A stretch of 64,000 bases of DNA from Hyaloperonospora brassicae (Eukaryota; Oomycota; Peronosporomycetes; Peronosporales; Peronosporaceae), in contig CANTFL010001445.1 of NCBI GenBank assembly GCA_947650285.1, forward strand, positions 434,001-498,000, written 5' to 3'. Under the pieces are notes generated by a model. That model saw only the letters and a program-made list of their open reading frames with translations. It did not search any database and was not told where the DNA came from. Of this stretch, positions 37,817-47,289 are shown in pieces. The stretch's first letter is position 1; each line of letters starts with the position of its first letter. A program made the position numbers and the translations under genes.

Positions 37817-39556
37817 TTATATGGTCTGAATACCGCCGTCCCGCATGATCTCGCGCTGCCGCCGCTGGTTCTTCTTGTAGCTCATCACAATCGCAACACC
37901 AGCGATCCCAGCGACCGCGAGGACGACGATCCCAGCGATACCGGCAGCAGAGAAGCCTGACTCGGGGACGCCGCTCGATTGATTACTGATGCCCGTCGCC
38001 GTGTCTTCTGGATGAGCCCCCGGACTGATAGCAGCGCTCTTGCCGGGAGGAACTGCCGGGCTTGGCGTGCTGGTCGAGCTGCCGGGGGCCTCACCCTTTC
38101 GTGGTAACTCTGACTGCGTCGGTGCCTCCTGATTTGTAAAGTTCGACTCGACGTCGTCGCTCGCCTTGACCGTACCGGGCGCCGAGCTTTCGTCATACCA
38201 CGTAGACGACGTCTGCAAGATTTGGTCGTCAATCGACTCTTCGAAAGAGCCCGCGCTCGACGTCGTCATTGTTGTCTTGTCACTCTTCGTAAAAAGCGTA
38301 TCGGACGCCTCGTTGGGACTGTCATTGGCCGTGACCGTGTCAGGTGCCACCCTTTGCTTCTTCAGCAACGAAAGCGACGTCTGCGGCTGCTCGCTATCGA
38401 CCGGTGGCTTCGACACGTACGTCTTCGGCGACGTCTGCAGCTGCTCGCTATCGACCGGTGGCTTCGACACGTACGTCTTCGGCATCACTGCCACTTCTAT
38501 TTGGTCAACCGCACCATCAGTCGAGTCCGCCGTCTCACCTGCTTCTGTCGGCGTCTCGCCTGCTTCGGTTGACGTCTCGCCTGTTTCTGTCGGCGTTGAG
38601 ATCGATCTAGCGCTAACGCGCGACTTCTTCACCCGCGCCGCTGACGATGGCGATGGCTCTTCAGCCAAAGTCGCAGTCTGAACAACACTGTCACCTTCTT
38701 CTTCAACATGTACCGCTGGCGGATCCGAAGACGACAAAGGAGGAGGAGCACCCTCTGCAGCCGTCGTACTTGTCGCACTTGGCGTTGATGCTGGCTGTCG
38801 ATTGCCGCTCGCAAGCGCTCGTGCCGCTTCGATCAGGACCGTCTGGATGGTGGCCACGTACGCCGGGTACACTTGGTACGTCAGCATCCCGGCGGGGATC
38901 GGCGCAATAGGAGCGTTGGCGGCATCTCCCTCGACGATACAAAAGCCCTGGGAAGCTGTCGTGCCCTCGGGGCACTCGGACGCCGCCTCGGCATGAACGT
39001 ACCACGCCGACGTCCCGTCGTTGCCAGCGGGCGCAAACTCGCACGCGAGTACCTCTTTCGCTCCGTGCGAGCAGCTGGCGGCCGCACAGCCAACGGATGT
39101 GGTCGTGGCCCATAGCACCTGCGAGTACGAGTTGTACGTGCCTTTGCCGACGCCGACACGAGCGGCCCCGGGCTGAGTCAGTGTCGGGAGCGTCGCGAGG
39201 GACGTCGTCACGACCCATTGCTGAATCGCGTCGTCAATCAAAGACAAAGAAGAAGACGACGACGACGAGGGGGCGGCGGCAGTGGCGGTCGAGTTGACCG
39301 ACTGGTACAAGATCACGTTCGGCTTTGACGTCTCCATAGCGCACGTAGCGGCCGTCTTCTGAGCCGACGCGGCCAAGCGGGAGCTCCAGCCGAGTCGGCG
39401 CATGTTGCCTGCTGACCACGGCAGCCCCGTGGAGCGAAAGTAGTTGAACCGGTCGAGCCAAAGGGCCTGAGCCGAAGCGTCAAAGGTCAGACTGTGGACG
39501 GTCGCGACGCACGCGAAGACAGCGATGGAAAAGCGCGCGACGCACGCGACGGTCAT
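37817..39556 (-). CDS. CAP/PR-1-like secreted, membrane-anchored protein (CAP2)
   Basis: This is an intronless frame of 579 residues. Residues 1-22 form a signal peptide. The CAP domain spans about 26-250: LDRFNYFRSTGLPW, NMRRLGW, YSQVLWATT and CEFAPAGND. Both cavity histidines of canonical CAP domains are replaced here (Phe in RFN, Ser in NSYSQ), so a metal-binding centre is not expected. A Ser/Thr/Pro/Glu-rich stalk runs about 255-530. It contains short TGETxTEA repeats (about 322-345) and an 18-residue unit starting PKTYVSKPPVDSEQ that occurs twice in tandem. A transmembrane segment (about 536-560, rich in Ala, Gly, Ile, Val) is followed by a 19-residue tail KKNQRRQREIMRDGGIQTI, nearly the same as in CAP3. 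Type I topology with an external CAP head is inferred. Confidence 0.87.
   Translation of the reverse strand: MTVACVARFSIAVFACVATVHSLTFDASAQALWLDRFNYFRSTGLPWSAGNMRRLGWSSRLAASAQKTAATCAMETSKPNVILYQSVNSTATAAAPSSSSSSSLSLIDDAIQQWVVTTSLATLPTLTQPGAARVGVGKGTYNSYSQVLWATTTSVGCAAASCSHGAKEVLACEFAPAGNDGTSAWYVHAEAASECPEGTTASQGFCIVEGDAANAPIAPIPAGMLTYQVYPAYVATIQTVLIEAARALASGNRQPASTPSATSTTAAEGAPPPLSSSDPPAVHVEEEGDSVVQTATLAEEPSPSSAARVKKSRVSARSISTPTETGETSTEAGETPTEAGETADSTDGAVDQIEVAVMPKTYVSKPPVDSEQLQTSPKTYVSKPPVDSEQPQTSLSLLKKQRVAPDTVTANDSPNEASDTLFTKSDKTTMTTSSAGSFEESIDDQILQTSSTWYDESSAPGTVKASDDVESNFTNQEAPTQSELPRKGEAPGSSTSTPSPAVPPGKSAAISPGAHPEDTATGISNQSSGVPESGFSAAGIAGIVVLAVAGIAGVAIVMSYKKNQRRQREIMRDGGIQTI
38384..38488 (-). 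repeat. In-frame duplicated 18-residue unit in the CAP2 stalk
   Basis: Two adjacent 54-base copies encode PKTYVSKPPVDSEQ followed by LQTS or PQTS. They differ at only a few bases, which indicates a recent tandem duplication within the stalk. Confidence 0.85.
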
Positions 39557-39559
39557 CCC

Positions 39560-40865
39560 GACGGTGTGTGCTTTGGCTATGACTCCTTTGCTACTGTCTG
39601 TTGCGAATGCAATGGCCGCAGCAGTCAGTGGTGGACGTCGTTTATGCTAAGGGGGGAGAAGGGGGAGACAGTGGTGGGGTTTGTCTGAGTGGCGACGGCG
39701 ATGTGCCCTCCCACTGCGATTTTCTCACGTGTGTGCGCGGGCAATCGGATTCAATTGTGATGTGTATCGGTGGCCCCGAGCGTCTGTTTGCCTATTTATA
39801 TGGTTTATTTGTATGGTCTGTTTGCTCGGTGACGCGAGTTGGGCTAGAAAAGTCGGGCGGTCACGTTGCCGCGGAACCTGCTTATCTTGTTAGCGTGACG
39901 ATCCGTTTGTATTTGCTGATTTGAAGAGGGTATAAGGTTTAGTGACAGATTGACAGGACACAACATGTTCATATGTATCCGTGACATGAAGGTTGGCAAG
40001 GGTATTAAAAGATAGGATATAATGACAGACAGGTTCTGCTGCACTTGGCACTGAACCCGTGCCGACTTAGATCCCAGATAGCTACCGTGCCTTCCGTTGA
40101 GACAGCTGTCACGATCAGGGCATCTCCTAAAGATCGCAGATAGTACATAAACCTGTAAGAAGCCAAGACCTCTACTTTACCTGATACATCACGCCCTGGC
40201 CAAACAAAACCTGTTTGAGCGTATACACTGCACACATTCATAGTTCTTGTCCAGTCTCTCGACACTCGCGCGTAACTCGACAGCTGGCTCGGCAAGGGCC
40301 CGAGTGGATACCTCCGCAGCACTTAACTGGGCACCTCACCGCTCTCTGACTATCTGACGTCAAGTGCGTTTTCGGCTTTGGGTCGCGTTCTGAACCTTCT
40401 GCTCGACAGCAGCTGTCGTCGACCGACCACATGTCACATATCCGTTCAGTATCGTCGTGTCGACACTGGCGACCTCAATCGTTTCGAGAGAAAAACGCTG
40501 CCAACAATTGACACCTCAGGTCGACCGGCTGAACCTCACACCGGAACCAGTTCTTAGCTTTCGAGTCGATACTGTCGTCGTCGATAGCGAGCGACGCCAA
40601 CAGGTGCGACTGTGTACACTGACAGTCGATAGCGCTACATGCGCTTGCGATCGGAAGACGTACCCACAATATCCATATACCACCACCACCACCAACAACG
40701 ACATCGAAATAGCAGTGAAAATCGACTCGTAAGCTCATTGTTTCGTGTCAAAAGGTCTCACTACTACCTGAGCATCGCTTGCTCTTTTGTTCACCCTCTC
40801 GGCACTGCACTGTCTCAGACGTTTCAGTGTCTCTCTCCACTCACTGACTTTGCTCTCGCTCGTTC
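39560..40865. other. Spacer between CAP2 and CAP3 genes, with a WD40-like scrap
   Basis: The only protein-like signal is on the minus strand at about 40124-40053, where a 105-codon open frame contains GDALIVTAVSTEGTVAIWDL, the pattern of the end of a WD40 repeat. No further repeat is visible on either side. The rest of the spacer, including a short CAC-rich run near 40680, shows nothing recognisable. Confidence 0.4.
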
Positions 40866-40869
40866 GGAC

Positions 40870-43146
40870 TCAAATGACGTGAATCCCGCCGTCGTACATA
40901 ATGTCGCGCTGTCGTTGCTGATTCTTGCGGTAGCTCACAAACACGGCCAGAGCGACGACGGCCACGACACCGGCCACAGCCATTCCAGCGAAAGCTGCTG
41001 CTGACACGGGGGCTTTGCTCTTAAAGCTCGGGCTCTCGTTGTCCACCGAGAGCGCAGACACGGATTCCAGGTCGGAAGACACTGGAAGAGTCGCCACTTC
41101 GTCCTCCGTTGGCTCCGTCACACCTTCTTCCACCGTCGGGTCCTCTTGCTCGCCTGTGTCAGTGCTATAAGTGCTGTCGAGGCCGCTCGTAGCCGATTCC
41201 GTCTCCTGGTTCCCGAACGACGAACCCGTCTCAAAACTCGGCTTCACCTTGCCCGTAATCGCCTCTGAATCGGCCACGGAAGACTCGGTGGACGGCTCGA
41301 AGCCATAGCCCGTGTCAGCCAACGTCGAGTCTTTTTCACCGTCCAAAGTGGTCTCTAAGCTTGGCGAATATTCCGACAATGACGAGGAATCGGTCGTCCC
41401 CTCGCCCGACATGGCGGTCTCGGAATCTTGTGTCGGTAAAAGTTCGGACAATTGCGACGTCGAGCCGTCTTCTATCGACGAGCTCGGGGTAGCAGTCGCG
41501 TCGTCCGAGGGAAAGGTGGCATCAAGGCCACCTTCAATGTCAGCTGAAGTCTGGTCAGCCGACGATGCAGTAGAAGAAGACGAGTCGGCCACGAACCCCA
41601 ACGTATCGTCCGTCAAGTCGGACGTTGCAGAATCTGAGGTGCCCAGAGACGTTTGCTCGGGATCCGCACCCAAAGTCGAATCGTACGACGACGAGGACGA
41701 CGAATTGCCTCCCGTGGTAATCGCGACAGAGTTCGCTCCAGGCGCGTCCCTCGCCTTGGCAGCCTCTAGGATCGTCTCCATGATATCGGCTACGAACGTC
41801 GGGTACACCTGATCACTTCGCTTGTCATCAGGAATCGGTGCAATCAAGTCGTTTGCCTTGTCTCCTTCGACAATGCAGAGACCGTTGCTGGCTACCGTTC
41901 CGTCTGGACAGTGCATTGCCTGCGCATGATGGACGAACCACTCGGACTCGCCGTCGTTTCCTGCCGGAGAGTATTCACACACGACCATCATACCCTCCGA
42001 GCAACTGGCCATACCGCATCCAACGCTCGTGGTCGAGGCCCAAACGACCTGTGAGTAGGCATTGTACAGTCCCGCACCCACTGGATCGCCTTCTGCTGCC
42101 GGTGGCACGACAATGCCAATGTTTTTCAACGCCGGCTCGATGACCCAGGCATTCACCGCTTCTTCCAGCACCACTGACGGGTCGCTCGACGTAGACTCGT
42201 AGACGTTCATGCCACTTGTCGTTGTCGCCGAGCAGCTGGTCGCTGCTGTCGTAGCGCTCGTTGCCAATTCATCGTCCCAACCTATTCGGCGCATGTTTCC
42301 AGATGCCCACGGCAAAGCTGTCTTGCGGAAGTAGTTGTGACGCTCGATCCAGATCGACTTGGCCTCGTCCGAGAACAAACCTTCAGACGCGGTCTGCTCC
42401 GTCGACACGTCCGACTTGGCGGACGAGTCGGCTACTCCAGACGCTTCATACGTGTCAGCTACTCCAGACGCTTCATACGTGTCGGCTACTCCAGACGCTT
42501 CATACGTGTCGGCTACTTCAGACGCTTCGGACAGGTCGGCTAGACCGGACTCTTCGGACACGTCGTCGTCGCCTGCAGATTCGTCGGACAAGTGGGTTGG
42601 AGTCCATCCTGCAGCTATACCGGTGGAACCCGTGGACTCGGACAAGTCGGACGATTCCGTCTGCAGCGGCGCGTCGAACAAACCCGTTTCCGTAGCGTCC
42701 CCAGCGGAACTCGTCGCGGTCAAACCGCCGCCCAGCGCGTCGTCGGTCAACGGGTCGGCCGTTGACTCCAACGGTTCGTCCTCGAGTTCCGACGATGGTG
42801 CAGCCGACTCGAGCGTGTCGGACGAGTAGGAACCCAATGCCTCAGTCGACTGCTCAGTCGACTGCTCAGTCGATTGCTCAGTCGATTGCTCTAAAGTCGT
42901 TTCGTCTTGCGCTTCCGTCGTAAGACCGCCTGCAGGGGCACTACCGCCGTCCACAGCTGATTGCGTCCACTCGTCCGACGTCTCGGCTACTGCTTCGGAC
43001 CCCGACGTCGCCAATGGTGTTAGCTCCCCGCTTGGGTCGACGGGCGAGTCGCTTTTTAAGGCGTACGAGTCCGTGGACTCGGCTTCGACCTCAGTGGTCC
43101 ATGCAAGGAACGCAGCTGCTACAATGAGACTTGTAGAGACCTTCAT
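40870..43146 (-). CDS. CAP/PR-1-like secreted, membrane-anchored protein (CAP3, longest)
   Basis: This is an intronless 758-residue protein. The frame is open 40 codons further upstream, but I start at the Met that begins MKVSTSLIVAAAFLAW, a clear signal peptide (1-22). A promoter-like element lies 35-50 bases upstream of this Met and inside the upstream extension, which supports the choice. A Ser/Thr/Glu/Asp-rich N-terminal stalk (about 25-255) carries STEQ and VADTYEASG repeats. The CAP domain follows at about 260-480: IERHNYFRKTALPW, NMRRIGW, YSQVVWAST and CEYSPAGND. A second acidic Ser/Thr stalk comes next. The protein ends in a transmembrane segment (about 710-735) and a tail KNQQRQRDIMYDGGIHVI. 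The first cavity His is present, the second is Ala (NAYSQ). Unlike CAP1 and CAP2, the domain sits mid-protein between two stalks. Confidence 0.87.
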   Translation of the reverse strand: MKVSTSLIVAAAFLAWTTEVEAESTDSYALKSDSPVDPSGELTPLATSGSEAVAETSDEWTQSAVDGGSAPAGGLTTEAQDETTLEQSTEQSTEQSTEQSTEALGSYSSDTLESAAPSSELEDEPLESTADPLTDDALGGGLTATSSAGDATETGLFDAPLQTESSDLSESTGSTGIAAGWTPTHLSDESAGDDDVSEESGLADLSEASEVADTYEASGVADTYEASGVADTYEASGVADSSAKSDVSTEQTASEGLFSDEAKSIWIERHNYFRKTALPWASGNMRRIGWDDELATSATTAATSCSATTTSGMNVYESTSSDPSVVLEEAVNAWVIEPALKNIGIVVPPAAEGDPVGAGLYNAYSQVVWASTTSVGCGMASCSEGMMVVCEYSPAGNDGESEWFVHHAQAMHCPDGTVASNGLCIVEGDKANDLIAPIPDDKRSDQVYPTFVADIMETILEAAKARDAPGANSVAITTGGNSSSSSSYDSTLGADPEQTSLGTSDSATSDLTDDTLGFVADSSSSTASSADQTSADIEGGLDATFPSDDATATPSSSIEDGSTSQLSELLPTQDSETAMSGEGTTDSSSLSEYSPSLETTLDGEKDSTLADTGYGFEPSTESSVADSEAITGKVKPSFETGSSFGNQETESATSGLDSTYSTDTGEQEDPTVEEGVTEPTEDEVATLPVSSDLESVSALSVDNESPSFKSKAPVSAAAFAGMAVAGVVAVVALAVFVSYRKNQQRQRDIMYDGGIHVI
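42430..42530 (-). repeat. 27-base tandem repeats in CAP3 (VADTYEASG)
   Basis: Three near-identical 27-base units encoding VADTYEASG are preceded and followed by diverged copies (SEVADTYEASG, GLADLSEASE). They are in frame, in the N-terminal stalk. Confidence 0.85.
42844..42895 (-). repeat. 12-base tandem repeats in CAP3 (STEQ)
   Basis: Four successive 12-base units encoding STEQ lie in the N-terminal stalk. The copies fall into two silent-variant pairs (TCGACT/TCGATT in the plus-strand reading). Confidence 0.85.
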
Positions 43147-43180
43147 CGTCCTCGTCGGTAACAAGGTGCGCTTTGGGTGG

Positions 43181-43197
43181 AGTATTGTACAGTGAGC
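43181..43197 (-). promoter_or_regulatory. Oomycete core promoter (initiator plus flank) of CAP3
   Basis: On the minus strand the sequence GCTCACTGTACAATACT matches the oomycete core promoter consensus (GCTCAYTYYNCAWT-like) closely. It lies 35-51 bases upstream of the CAP3 ATG at 43146. Confidence 0.6.
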
Positions 43198-43199
43198 AA

Positions 43200-45500
43200 T
43201 CTCGAAGTCGGTTCGTCGGTCGCAACAGACGACTGGGCGAAAGCTGTCGCGCGCTCGGATAGGCAAAGGCCGTCAACGCCCCGTCCCTAGCGGGGCCATC
43301 CGGGGCGAGACTCTGATTCTTGGCACACGGCGACGCGCAAAGCGGCCGTCCAGTTGTGAACGTGCTACAACCGATGGCGACGAGCGCGACGGTAGAGACA
43401 AGAGGGGAGGAGACCCTATTGTCAGGTGTGTGTAACAGCGCACGAAGGCGTCTACTGGAACTGGTAATCTTCGGATGGGACCCCTGACGCGAGTGCAGCG
43501 GCGGGGAACCGGACGGGTTAGACTTCCCCCCCGACCCCACCTCCTCATCCTCTGACGCTTCCTCGGCATTGCACACACGTGATCGTCTGAAGATTAAGTG
43601 AACGCATGTCGTGTGCAGTCGATGAGACGTGACGACACGCGCGCGGCAGTCAGGTGGCCACTCTTCTGTGCTGCACAGTCTGCTGCTTCGTTTGCCTGAG
43701 GCGCACGTAATATCATCGCAGGATCATAGCAAGACGCAGCGCTCCTCGTCGAGTGTGCCGTGGAGCTCCGTGCAGCAGCGGTCTTATCCAACACCTGCTC
43801 GTTCTTGACGCACAGATTCCAGACACGTACGTGCCCAGTTGGCTCAGTGCCCACTGCTCCTTTGGAGCTGTCACTGATGCGGCGGTACCAGGTGGTCGGC
43901 CCGCACCCACCCGCTCATGCCGTCTTGCACGAGGTTTGCATCGACGTGCACAACGTCCGGCGACCGATTTCACGCGCTTCGGGTCGTGGAGAGAACGGTC
44001 AGCTGTTCTTGCTTTCGACAAGGGGGTTATGGTCCCACGTTGTGTCCATCGTGAACGACCTGCTGTGCACTGCAGATGCATCTCTTGGAAAGCGTCTACG
44101 GACTCTGCACCATACATGTGCTTTACAGGAGCTCTGGCGTGGACGACGAGCTCCATGTCGAGCGCTCATGGGCTGCGAAACAAGCTACAAACCCTTTTGC
44201 ACGAAGGTCCCGCCCATCGTACGTCCCGCAGCATATCTGTCATTTCTCTCCATGGTCTCGTGCTGGTCGAGCACGGGCTTTCTCGATGCCTCGAGTGGAA
44301 ACGATGTGCCCTCGCAGGTCTCTTGCTCGAACCGGACGACCCCATGGACTCTCCAGTGTATCATCTGAAGGTCGGAGAAGACGGTCGTGGCGTCGTCATT
44401 AGTAACAGCGGAAGACTTGAGCTCGTACCACGTCGTGAGTATGACAGACCGACAAGTCGGCGGACAAAAGATGCACAGTCTGTCTGTCCCGTGACTTGCA
44501 ACCATCACGCGTGTCGCGTTCGTTTGCCGGGAAAGGATGCGGCCTTCTTCGAAGAGTCAAGAAGATGGAGCTCCTCGTCGAAGCGCATTGTGAACCTCAG
44601 CAAGTGCGAGGCACTGCTCGATGCGGTGTCATCCATCGGACAGCCACACAAAGAACGTTGACTGCCATCCGACTGGCATTGACGGATGCTCCGTGTTACC
44701 CTTTGCTGCTACACTCGTACACACACTGACCGTTTGTCTGACCCTTTGCCACAGCGGACGGTAAACGACTCTTGCTGCTGCTTACATATCCAGCGCACTC
44801 TTTCCTTCCACGCCCTTAACACACAAGTCGTGAATGATCGGCGTGTCGTTAGCGTTTACAAAAGCTCGACCGCCTTAGGGTCCGTCCTGTCGAATACTTG
44901 TCGATGACAGTCACAAGTGGCTTACGACTCAGGCGAAGCAAACCTCCGCATTTATGAGCCCTCGTCATCTCGTGGCCAGTCGCTATACTCGTCGTCGCTG
45001 CTCTATGTTGTTGTCAAGCGATCATCTGTGCAACACCATTCATTGACTATGGTTGACAGGCCGTGCTGAATGGCTGACTCACGGTCGAGAGCGAGGAAGA
45101 TGAAGCTGCCATGTCAATATGCGATGAACGCAGACCGATTGCAGGGCGAACGACAATTGCCGGCAGGTCTAGTGCATCGTGTCGATACAAGGGGCACTGG
45201 CCACTAGAGGTCAGCACGAAGTGGTTCGTTGGGAACGTTCGATACGACAACAACAGCAACAACAGCAACGAGTATACTCGATCCAAAAGGTGACCGAATC
45301 CGACGGACTACTTGAGTTTTACCATCGGCAGTCAATGATGCGAACGTGCAGATAGTAACAGTAATGAGTTGTGAAAGCAGCACTCGGCCTGTAAACTGAA
45401 GATCGAGTCGCACATACGTACGTATGTACGTACGTGCATACCCTCCGATGCCACAGCTACAGTCTATGAACGAAACCTGCCACCCGTAGCAGGTCTCCCC
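43200..45500. other. Intergenic region between CAP3 and NSUN6-like gene
   Basis: A 302-codon plus-strand frame (43753-44661) overlaps a 202-codon plus frame and 147- and 107-codon minus frames. None shows a domain and codon use is not convincing, so I do not call a gene. A short tgtacgtacgtacg run sits near 45420. The 3' ends or untranslated parts of neighbouring genes may reach in. Confidence 0.4.
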
Positions 45501-45507
45501 AGCGCAT

Positions 45508-47279
45508 TCATATTGCATTTCCCTGATCTTGTCGAATGGATCTCGTCTTGACAAACTTGGCGCAGAAGAAGCCCATGGTATCCAATACTGCATCTGACGG
45601 GTCGAAGCGCTGCACGAGAGACGCTTCGTGGTCGGATAGGCCTTGGCCCTGCAGTCCGCGATTGCCGAGATGAGCTTCTTGCTGAGGAACGAGCTCGAAC
45701 GGGTACGTTTCGAGCGCGTGGTGCACCATTTGCTCGTTCTCGTTCGGGTTTATCGTACACGTCGAGTACACGAGCGTGCCGCCGGGCTTGAGCAGAAACG
45801 CAGCGACCCACAAGAAACAGCGCTGCATGTTGGTATACTCCGCCAGGTTGGCCGCATTGCTAGCGTGCAGCAACCGTGGACGCAAGCCGAGAGCCGAGCA
45901 CGGTGGATCCAGCAAGATGCGGTCAAAGGTCTCTGGAAAAAAGCCTTCCACTTCCAGCAAACGTGCTTGGCTGCTTCTACCCTTTCCTTTGGCACGAGCT
46001 ATCACCTGTGCCACGCTCGTGAAGCTGCTGTCTTGCGCTTGAGTCGATACCATATCGGCCTTCTCTTTCGATAGCACAGCATGGGTCGAGTCCATCTTGA
46101 GCGGTACAACACAGTCGAGACGAAGCTCTTCGCACAGTGTCTGCAGTGCAAGTGCCTTTCGTTTCGACCGATCGCACGCTACCAAGATGCCCTCGTTCCG
46201 CATCAACGTAGCCACGTGCGAAGTCTTGCCCCCAGGCGCTGCACACATGTCAAGCACCACATCACCCGCTTGTGGGTCGAGGACATGGGCCACGACCGAA
46301 CACGGCAGATTCTGCACGTAAATGAGCCCTGGCAGCACCCCGTTCATTGGCGGTGCATCTGGACACACTCGGACGAGCTGAGTCACGGCCAGACCTTGGA
46401 CAGCTCGGAACATCTCTGTCCTGGCCATCTTCGTCGTACCCCGTGCAATCAGCAGCTTCCGTCCCGTGTGCGTGGCAAAGTCACTGCCCCGCGTGTGATT
46501 GTGGTCGAGATCGACAAAGACGTTGACCTTATCTTCGGCATTGATGCTGCTACTCGCACTCATGACCCCTCGAGCGAAAATGTCACTGCCCCGAAGCACA
46601 GCTTCGCCACAGAGTCGATCGACCACAACGCTTTTGAGCGCGGGGTCAAACTCGACGGCCGTTTGTCGACTGATGGACGACGACATCATGAGTACATCAG
46701 GTAGCGACGCATGACCAAAGGCGGTGACGGGGTGTCGTGGGCCGTCTAACTCGGTCAATTGAGCGTTAAATCGGTCCAAATGAGGCTGTAGGGCTTGCAA
46801 CGCTTCGTCTCGAGACAACGTGAGCGTATTCACACGGACAGCAGTGAGCGCAGGTCTGATGGAAAAAGGGTTTGCATTGTTAGACGTGTGTGTGTGTGTG
46901 CGTGTGCTTTCACGTAGGGCAGCAAAAGGGCATAAGGTGGTCGAACGCCTCGATCGATGTTGGCAGAAATGGGAAAACGGACGTACGGTCGAGCGAGTGC
47001 GCGTTTGATAGTGACCCAATGGAGTTCGCCGTACGCAGCGCGCAGTTCGAGTTCCACTTCATCCGGAAAAGTCACAGAGAAGTCGCCGAACCGCGCCCGT
47101 GACGGCTGAAGAGTGTGGGGACGACGACATGATGGGCTTTGCGATTGAATGGATGCAAGTGAATGGACTGTGGATTGGTCGAAACCGAGTGAGTGAGAGA
47201 GAGAGAGAGAGAAAGCGAATGAGGGGGTCGGGTGCACTCGCGAAAACGATAGGAACGTCTCATTGTTGTCGTGCCTCAC
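45508..47279 (-). CDS. NSUN6-type RNA (cytosine-5) methyltransferase, two exons
   Basis: Exon 2 (46855-45508) holds most of the protein. Exon 1 ends at 46987 and the 131-base intron (46986-46856, GTACGT donor, ATCAG acceptor, phase 2) contains a CA-repeat. The join gives ALARP-PALTAVRVNT, a typical NSUN6 N-terminus. A PUA domain follows (VVVDRLCGEAVLRGSDIFA). The Rossmann methyltransferase domain has VLDMCAAPGGKTSHVA (SAM binding), FDRILLDPPCSALG (motif IV Cys) and STCTINPNENE (motif VI, catalytic Cys). NSUN6 enzymes methylate C72 in the acceptor stem of tRNA-Cys/Thr and some mRNAs; substrate here is inferred. The start is unresolved: the frame opens at 47279, but that leaves about 75 unconserved residues through a CT-rich stretch, while an ATG at 47130 is out of frame with the conserved part. 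Confidence 0.82.
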
Positions 47280-47289
47280 TCAGCATAAC

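Noticed and set aside
38166..38681. 171-codon plus-strand frame inside CAP2
   Set aside because: It is antisense to the stalk repeats of CAP2 and simply mirrors its low-complexity codons.
41312..42829. Plus-strand frames of 144-166 codons inside CAP3
   Set aside because: Antisense shadows of the acidic Ser/Thr stalks; the minus strand has signal peptide, CAP motifs and transmembrane segment.
43870..43910. MRRYQVVG-like start resembling ribosomal protein eL20
   Set aside because: Only eight residues match; the following sequence has none of the conserved eL20 blocks in any frame or with plausible splicing.
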